A stretch of DNA of 38,428 nt from Streptomyces sp. CB01373 (GTDB lineage: Bacteria > Actinomycetota > Actinomycetes > Streptomycetales > Streptomycetaceae), in the NCBI RefSeq assembly GCF_002803075.1, contig NZ_NNBK01000009.1, forward strand, positions 4,893-43,320. Reading direction: 5' to 3'. Shown here one piece after another: positions 33,106 to 38,428 of this stretch; position 1 is the stretch's first letter; each line of letters opens with the position of its first letter. The notes beneath the pieces are model-generated. The model was not told the origin of the DNA. It ran no database searches and was given only the letters and a program-made list of their open reading frames with translations. The position numbers and the translations under genes were made by a program.

Positions 33106-34556
33106 GGCCTGAGCGCGGGCTCGCGCTCCACGTCCCGCACGTCCAGCTTCGCGTCGAAGCCGGCCAGCGGCCTGGCCACCGACGGGTTCGACTGGACCGC
33201 CGGGCCGGCGACTCCGGCCCACTCGAGGATCCTCGCCGTGGAGAGCGCCTTCTCGTCCGGCACGAGACCGGCGACGTTCGCCCCGTGGTTCATGCCGGGC
33301 GCCGTGAAGACGTACGAGTCCTGTGCCTTCTTGTCGAGGCGGAACCGCTCCGAGCCCCACGGGTCGTTCTCCCCGTACACGAAGAGCATGTGGTTCGCGT
33401 GCCGGCGAACCCAGGTGTCCACGTCACGCATCGCCGACGGCTGGAACTTCATCGGGATGGACCGCGGCACGAAGTTGCGCGGCGGCTGGTAGCCGTAGCG
33501 GATCAGCTTCTTCTCGATGTGCGGGAACTGGATGGTCGGCGCGCCGAGCTGCGTGCCCGCCTGGTAGTAGTACGGCGTGTAGGTCTCCAGGCCCTGGTCG
33601 GTGTAGGCGTCGAACCCGGAGATGGTGTTGACGGTGTCCCAGATCTGCTGGTCGGTGGCGTTCTTGGCGTCACCCGGGATGGTGCCGCAGTCCTTCAGCA
33701 GGCTGTACTGCCAAAAGCCCCACACGTAGTCGAGGACGACGGCCTCGTACGCCTTGTCCAGGTTGCCGATGGTGGTGAAGGTGTAGCCGTTGTCGGCGGC
33801 GAACTGGGCGTACTTGTTCTCCAGCGACTCCCGGCGCACCAGCGCCTCCCGCTGCACCCCGTTCAGCCGGTCGCGGCACTCCTTGGTGCCGACGGTGGCG
33901 AAGAAGCGGTCGTAGGCGGAGTCCTCCTTGTCGACCACGTCGTTGGGGGCCACGTAGGCGACCACGCCGTCCATGTCACCGGGGTAGAAGCGCTTGTAGT
34001 AGGTGGCCGTCATGCCGCCCTTGGAGCCGCCGGTGGCGATCCAGTTGTGGGAGTAGACCGGCTTCAGCGCCTCGTAGATGCGGTGCTGGTCGCTGGCGGC
34101 CTGCCAGATGTCGAGCTTGGACCAGTCGGCCGGGGCGGGACGGGACGGGGTGAAGAACCGGTACTCCATGGAGACCTGGTTGCCGTCCACGATCTGGGTG
34201 GGCTCACGGCGGCTGGGCGTCGTGGAGACGTTGTAGCCGCCGGTGTAGAAGACCGTCGGACGGTCTTCTCCCTTGTGCAGCACGGTGATCCGCTGCTCGA
34301 AGGTGCCCTTCGACGGATGGCGGTGGTCCACCGGCTGGGTGTAGTTGAGGACGAAGAAGCGGTAGCCGCTGTAGGGCTTCTCCTGGATCAGGCTCATCCC
34401 CGGGATGGCCAGGAGCCGGTTCAGGATGTCGGATTCCGAGCTGGCCGCGGTGCCGTTCGTGGCCTCCGGCGATGGGGCTGCTGTGGCCGCCCCCGCCGTG
34501 CTCAGCGTGCCGATGGACACAGTGAGCGCGAGCAGCCATCTGAGCGCCTTGCGCAT
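33102..34556 (-). CDS. Secreted tripeptidyl aminopeptidase (S37 family)
   Basis: This 484-residue exported serine peptidase belongs to the PS-10/S37 family, which removes tripeptides (often ending in proline) from protein N-termini outside the cell. The signal peptide is residues 1-27 (cleavage after ATAA). The nucleophile is S178 in ATGGSKGGM, with an Asp in FVYGENDPW and a His in APGMNHGAN completing the triad. The N-terminal part YRFFVLNYTQPVDHRHPSKG is characteristic. The ATG at 34556 follows GGAGGGTG. In Streptomyces these enzymes process secreted proteins such as transglutaminase propeptide and help digest substrate mycelium during development. A neighbouring gene for a small secreted protein lies 118 bp upstream on the same strand. 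Confidence 0.93.
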   Translation of the reverse strand: MRKALRWLLALTVSIGTLSTAGAATAAPSPEATNGTAASSESDILNRLLAIPGMSLIQEKPYSGYRFFVLNYTQPVDHRHPSKGTFEQRITVLHKGEDRPTVFYTGGYNVSTTPSRREPTQIVDGNQVSMEYRFFTPSRPAPADWSKLDIWQAASDQHRIYEALKPVYSHNWIATGGSKGGMTATYYKRFYPGDMDGVVAYVAPNDVVDKEDSAYDRFFATVGTKECRDRLNGVQREALVRRESLENKYAQFAADNGYTFTTIGNLDKAYEAVVLDYVWGFWQYSLLKDCGTIPGDAKNATDQQIWDTVNTISGFDAYTDQGLETYTPYYYQAGTQLGAPTIQFPHIEKKLIRYGYQPPRNFVPRSIPMKFQPSAMRDVDTWVRRHANHMLFVYGENDPWGSERFRLDKKAQDSYVFTAPGMNHGANVAGLVPDEKALSTARILEWAGVAGPAVQSNPSVARPLAGFDAKLDVRDVEREPALRP

Positions 34557-34674
34557 GCACCCTCCCTATGAGACAGATGTTCGCCGGAAGCTATCGGAGC
34601 AACTCGGGTGCACACCAGGGGAGCAGGGAAAATACCTGAACGTGTTTCAGCGGTTCGGCACCAGGATCAGGGGA

Positions 34675-35064
34675 TCAGCACAGGATCCAGTCCGTGTGGA
34701 CCGACTTCGATCCCACCGATCCGGCGACCCGCACGCACCGGTGGCCCGCGTGCACGGTGACCGGGCCGGCGTGCCGGGAGTAGCGGCCCTTGTCGGTGAC
34801 CGGACGGTTGCCGCGGGCCTGCACCGTCACCGACATCGGCCGCTTGGAGCCGGGTTTCGTGGCGACGGTGAGGGCGCAGACGTAGCCGTCGCGCTTGTGG
34901 ACGTGGATGGTGCCGGTGGCGAAGGGCACCGTCCTGACCTCGCGGCCGGCGCAGGCGGTGGCCGCTGCCCTGGCGGTGCCGGGTGCGGCGAACGCCAGCA
35001 GCACCGCCCCGGTCAGCACGGCCACGACCGGCAGCGGCCTCCGGCGTATCGCACCACTGTCCAC
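34675..35064 (-). CDS. Small secreted protein with four cysteines
   Basis: This 129-residue exported protein has unknown function. A basic start and a hydrophobic stretch (10-27) lead to a signal cleavage site around ARAAA (residues 31-35). The mature part, about 95 residues, is basic and beta-rich and carries four cysteines (TACAG, GYVCAL, HRCVR and the terminal WILC), suggesting two disulfides. The segment TVPFATGTIHVHKRDGYVC has alternating hydrophobic residues typical of extracellular beta-sandwich proteins. The start is GTG at 35064 behind a G-run. It sits between the aminopeptidase gene and the ABC exporter gene on the same strand, with about 80-120 bp gaps. Confidence 0.82.
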   Translation of the reverse strand: MDSGAIRRRPLPVVAVLTGAVLLAFAAPGTARAAATACAGREVRTVPFATGTIHVHKRDGYVCALTVATKPGSKRPMSVTVQARGNRPVTDKGRYSRHAGPVTVHAGHRCVRVAGSVGSKSVHTDWILC

Positions 35065-35143
35065 AGTCCCCCCTGACTGCCAGTTACAAGCGTACTGATG
35101 TACGGACGCGGCCCGTGGGCCGGACGGTTGCCCTCCGGCGGGT

Positions 35144-38100
35144 TCAGCGGGACGCGCTGACCGGCTCCTCCGGCTCGGACGCTCCGACGAACGTCCGCCA
35201 CAGCTCGGCGTACCGCCCGTCGCGGGCCAGCAGTTCCTCGTGCGTGCCGTCCTCGGCGACCCGGCCGTGGTCCATCACCACCACCCGGTCGGCGCGGGCG
35301 GCCGTGGTCAGCCGGTGGGCGACCACCAGCGTCGTACGGCGGCCCGCGAGCCGGTCGGTGGCCTGGTTGACCTGTGCCTCGGTGGCCAGGTCGAGCGCGG
35401 CGGTCGCCTCGTCGAGAAGCAGGACGTCGGGGTCGACGAGTTCGGCGCGGGCCAGCGCGATGAGCTGGCGCTGACCGGCCGACAGGTTGCGTCCGCGCTC
35501 GGCGACCTCGTGCAGGTAGCCGCCCTCCAGCGTGGCGATCATCTCGTGCGCGCCGACCGCGCGCGCGGCGGCCTCCACCTCGGCGTCGGTGGCGTCGGGC
35601 CGGCCGTAGGCGATTGCGTCGCGGACGGTGCCCGGGAAGAGGTACGCCTCCTGCGGCACGACCCCGAGCCGGTGCCGGTACGCGGTGATGTCCAGCTCCC
35701 TGAGGTCCGTGCCGTCGACGGTCACCCGGCCGCCGGTCGGGTCGTAGAACCGGGCCACCAGCTTCACCAGGGTCGACTTGCCCGCGCCGGTCTCGCCGAC
35801 GAAGGCGACGGTCTGTCCGGCCGGGATGCGCAGGTCGACGCCGGTGAGGGCCGCCTCGCCCTCGTCGGCGGCGCCGTACCGGAAGTGCACGTCCTCGAAG
35901 GCGACCTCGCCGCGCAGCCCGGGCACGTCGCGGGGCTCGGCGGCGGACCGTGTGGACGTCGGCTCCCGGAGCAGTTCCTGGATGCGGCCCAGGGAGACGG
36001 TCGCCTGCTGGTAGCCGTCGAAGACCTGGGAGAGCTGCTGGACGGGCGCGAAGAACAGGTCGATGTAGAGCAGGTACGCCACCAGGGCGCCCGCGGTCAG
36101 CGTGGCAGCCTCCACCCGGCCCGCGCCCGCGATCAGCACCGAGGCCGCCGCGACCGAGGACAGGAACTGCACGAACGGGAAATAGACCGAGATCAGCCAC
36201 TGGCCCCGGATCCGCGCCTGGCGGTAGCTGTCGCTGCGCCCGGCGAACCGCCGCCCGCCGTCCCCCTCGCGCCGGAAGGCCTGCACGATCCGCAGCCCGG
36301 CGACCGACTCCTGGAGGTCGGCGTTGACCACCGACACCCGCTCACGGGCCAGCTCGTACGCCCGCACGCTCGCCCGGCGGAAGAAGAACGTGGCGACGAC
36401 CAGCGGCGGCAGGGTCGCGAAGACGACCAGCGCCAGCTGCACGTCGATCACCAGCAGGGCCACCATGATGCCGAAGAAGGTGACCACGGAGACGAACGCC
36501 GTCACCAGACCCGTCTGCAGAAATGTCGACAAAGCATCGACATCGGTCGTCATCCGGGTCATGATCCGGCCGGTCAGCTCGCGCTCGTAGTAGTCCAGGC
36601 CGAGCCGCTGGAGCTGGGCGAAGATCTTCAGGCGCAGCGAGTACAGCACCCGCTCGCCGGTGCGGCCGGTCATCCGGGTCTCGCCGATCTGCGCCGCCCA
36701 CTGCACCAGCACGGCGAACAGGGCGAGCAGCGAGGCCGCCCAGACGGCGCCCAGGGCCATCCGTGTGACGCCCTGGTCGATGCCGTGCCGGATCATGACC
36801 GGCAGCAGCAGGCCCATCCCGGCGTCCACGGCGACGAGGCCGAGGCTGACCAGGAGCGGCAGGCCGAAGCCGTGCAGCAGGCGGCGCAGGCCGTAGGAGT
36901 CCTCCGGGCGGACGGCCCGCCGCTCGTCGATGCCGGGGGTGTCGGTGGCGGGCGGCAGCGCGGCGACCTGTGCGAGCAGTTCGGGGGTGGCGGGCATGCC
37001 GGACATGGCCGTGTCCCGGGGCTCGCGCTCCCCCGCCCACAGCGTGGGCGTGATGCCGCGCTCGGCGTCGAACTCGGCGTCCAGCTCCTGCCGTACGGAG
37101 ACGTCCTCCGGCGGTGCGGCGGGCTGGGCGTGGCCCGGCGAGACGCCGCCGAGCTCGTCGGGGTCGGTGAGCAGGCGCCGGTAGAGGGCGCACCGCTGCT
37201 GGAGCTCGTCGTGGGTGCCGAGGTCGGCGAGGCGGCCCTGGTCGAGGACGGCGATGCGGTCGGCGAGGTTCAGGGTGGAGCGGCGGTGGGCGATGAGGAG
37301 GGTCGTGCGGCCCTCCATGACCTGTGCCAGAGCCTCGTGGATCTCGTGCTCGACGCGGGCGTCCACGGCGGAGGTGGCGTCGTCCAGGACGAGCAGGCGC
37401 GGGTCGGTGAGGATCGCTCGGGCCAGTGCGATGCGCTGGCGCTGGCCGCCGGAGAGGGTCAGGCCCTGCTCGCCGACCGTGGTGTCGTAGCCGTCGGGCA
37501 GCTCGGCGATGAAGCGGTCGGCCTGGGCGGCGCGGGCGGCGGCCTCGATCTGCTCCGAGGTGGCGTCGGGGCGGCCGTAGGCGATGTTGGCGCGGACGGT
37601 GTCGGAGAACAGGAAGGAGTCCTCGGGCACCAGGCCGATCGCGGCCCTGAGCGAGTCCAGGGTCAGCTCGCGCACGTCGTGGCCGCCGACGAGGACGGCG
37701 CCGTGGGTGACGTCGTAGAAGCGGGGCAGCAGCAGGGAGACCGTGGACTTGCCGGAGCCGGAGGAGCCGACGACGGCCAGGGTCTCGCCGGGGCGGATCT
37801 CGAACGACAGCCCCTGGAGGACGGGCCGGTCGTCCGCGTAGCCGAACGAGACGTCGTCGAACTCGACGGTCGCGGGGGCGTCGGCGGGCAGCTCCTTGGT
37901 GCCCCCGGTCAGGGTGGGCTCGGTGTCGATCAGCTCCAGGACGCGTTCGGTGCCCGCCCGGGCCTGCTGCCCGACCGTGAGCACCATGGCGAGCATGCGG
38001 ACCGGGCCGACGAGCTGGGCGAGGTAGGCGGAGAAGGCGACGAAGGTGCCCAGCGTGATGTGCCCGCGCACGGCGAGCCAGCCGCCGAGGGCCAGCATGG

Positions 38101-38428
38101 CGACCTGGCCGAGGGCGGGCACGGCCTGGAGCGCGGGGGTGAACCTGGAGTTCAGCCGGATGGTGCGCAGCCGCCCGGCGAACAGCCTGCGGCCGACCTC
38201 GCGCAGCTTGCCGGTCTCCTGCTCCTCCTGTCCGAAGCCCTTCACCACGCGGACGCCGCTGACCGCGCCGTCGACCACGCCGGCGACGGCGGCGGCCTGC
38301 GCCTGGGCGTACCAGGTGGCGGGGTGGAGCTTGGTGCGGCTGCGCCGGGCGATCCAGCCGAGGGCCGGGGCGACGGCGAGGGCGACCAGGGTCAGCGGCA
38401 GCGACAGCCAGGCCATGATGACCAGGGA
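35144..38428 (-). CDS. Fused two-half ABC exporter, 5' end outside window
   Basis: This is one chain holding two complete exporter halves (membrane-ATPase-membrane-ATPase), about 1,090 residues so far and open to the window edge, so the first membrane segments are missing. The first ATPase has GSSGSGKST (about 37744-37770), LSGGQRQRI and a Walker B of LLVLDDATSAVD, with Asp in place of the catalytic Glu. The second has GETGAGKST, LSAGQRQLI and LLLDEATAALD with normal Glu. This pairing of a degenerate and a consensus site is known in heterodimeric exporters such as BmrCD and TM287/288. Likely substrates are lipophilic drugs, lipids or peptides. A linker of about 100 residues joins the halves. 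The stop at 35144 is 80 bp before the next gene. Confidence 0.92.
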   Translation of the reverse strand, partial: SLVIMAWLSLPLTLVALAVAPALGWIARRSRTKLHPATWYAQAQAAAVAGVVDGAVSGVRVVKGFGQEEQETGKLREVGRRLFAGRLRTIRLNSRFTPALQAVPALGQVAMLALGGWLAVRGHITLGTFVAFSAYLAQLVGPVRMLAMVLTVGQQARAGTERVLELIDTEPTLTGGTKELPADAPATVEFDDVSFGYADDRPVLQGLSFEIRPGETLAVVGSSGSGKSTVSLLLPRFYDVTHGAVLVGGHDVRELTLDSLRAAIGLVPEDSFLFSDTVRANIAYGRPDATSEQIEAAARAAQADRFIAELPDGYDTTVGEQGLTLSGGQRQRIALARAILTDPRLLVLDDATSAVDARVEHEIHEALAQVMEGRTTLLIAHRRSTLNLADRIAVLDQGRLADLGTHDELQQRCALYRRLLTDPDELGGVSPGHAQPAAPPEDVSVRQELDAEFDAERGITPTLWAGEREPRDTAMSGMPATPELLAQVAALPPATDTPGIDERRAVRPEDSYGLRRLLHGFGLPLLVSLGLVAVDAGMGLLLPVMIRHGIDQGVTRMALGAVWAASLLALFAVLVQWAAQIGETRMTGRTGERVLYSLRLKIFAQLQRLGLDYYERELTGRIMTRMTTDVDALSTFLQTGLVTAFVSVVTFFGIMVALLVIDVQLALVVFATLPPLVVATFFFRRASVRAYELARERVSVVNADLQESVAGLRIVQAFRREGDGGRRFAGRSDSYRQARIRGQWLISVYFPFVQFLSSVAAASVLIAGAGRVEAATLTAGALVAYLLYIDLFFAPVQQLSQVFDGYQQATVSLGRIQELLREPTSTRSAAEPRDVPGLRGEVAFEDVHFRYGAADEGEAALTGVDLRIPAGQTVAFVGETGAGKSTLVKLVARFYDPTGGRVTVDGTDLRELDITAYRHRLGVVPQEAYLFPGTVRDAIAYGRPDATDAEVEAAARAVGAHEMIATLEGGYLHEVAERGRNLSAGQRQLIALARAELVDPDVLLLDEATAALDLATEAQVNQATDRLAGRRTTLVVAHRLTTAARADRVVVMDHGRVAEDGTHEELLARDGRYAELWRTFVGASEPEEPVSASR

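Overview
The window is typical high-GC Streptomyces chromosome: strong third-position GC bias, frequent GTG starts with GGAGG-type ribosome binding sites, chaplins (surface proteins of sporulating streptomycetes), Tat and LAxTG signals, and long GC-rich inverted repeats without U-tracts as terminators. From memory, the gene order (chaplin/rodlin, mmsA, copper genes, citrate synthase, recD2, LacI-controlled sugar genes, GH3 hexosaminidase, ABC exporter) resembles the SCO27xx region of S. coelicolor. I could not align it.

Region 1 (1-2.8 kb) is an aerial-hypha coat locus on the minus strand. It has two short chaplins and one long sortase-anchored chaplin with a single chaplin domain. Upstream lies a rodlin gene whose mature core has been deleted. 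About 1 kb of degenerate repeat DNA separates the first two chaplins.

Region 2 (2.9-7.7 kb) holds an ABC-2 permease gene overlapping a gene for a membrane-anchored alpha/beta hydrolase fused to an ABC ATPase. A small dispersed hairpin element is inserted in frame in the ATPase part. Wreckage of an MFS transporter and of an APC amino-acid permease flanks the pair, so with the rodlin there are three deletion scars within 5 kb.

Region 3 (7.7-14.3 kb) contains methylmalonate-semialdehyde dehydrogenase (valine and inositol catabolism), a 66-residue helix-turn-helix protein, a zinc alcohol dehydrogenase, and a copper-efflux operon (copZ-copA) behind a promoter with a CsoR-type operator.

Region 4 (14.3-19.1 kb) starts with a 658-bp gene-free stretch carrying a probable structured RNA: two consecutive hairpins with the same TCTTGGGGG loop, and a terminator with a T-run. 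Citrate synthase, RecD2 helicase and a small DUF4287 protein follow.

Region 5 (19.2-27.0 kb) is sugar catabolism. A LacI regulator with two upstream operator copies precedes ribokinase. A second LacI regulator is divergent from a tightly overlapping operon of Gfo/Idh/MocA oxidoreductase, DUF993 protein, TIM-barrel isomerase and an unknown 182-residue protein. About 650 bp of degenerate GC-rich repeats follow.

Region 6 (27.1-38.4 kb) contains a MarR-GNAT fusion, an EamA exporter divergent from a LysR regulator, a Tat-exported GH3 beta-N-acetylhexosaminidase, a cysteine-rich lipoprotein, a secreted S37 tripeptidyl aminopeptidase, a small secreted protein, and a fused two-half ABC exporter cut by the window end.
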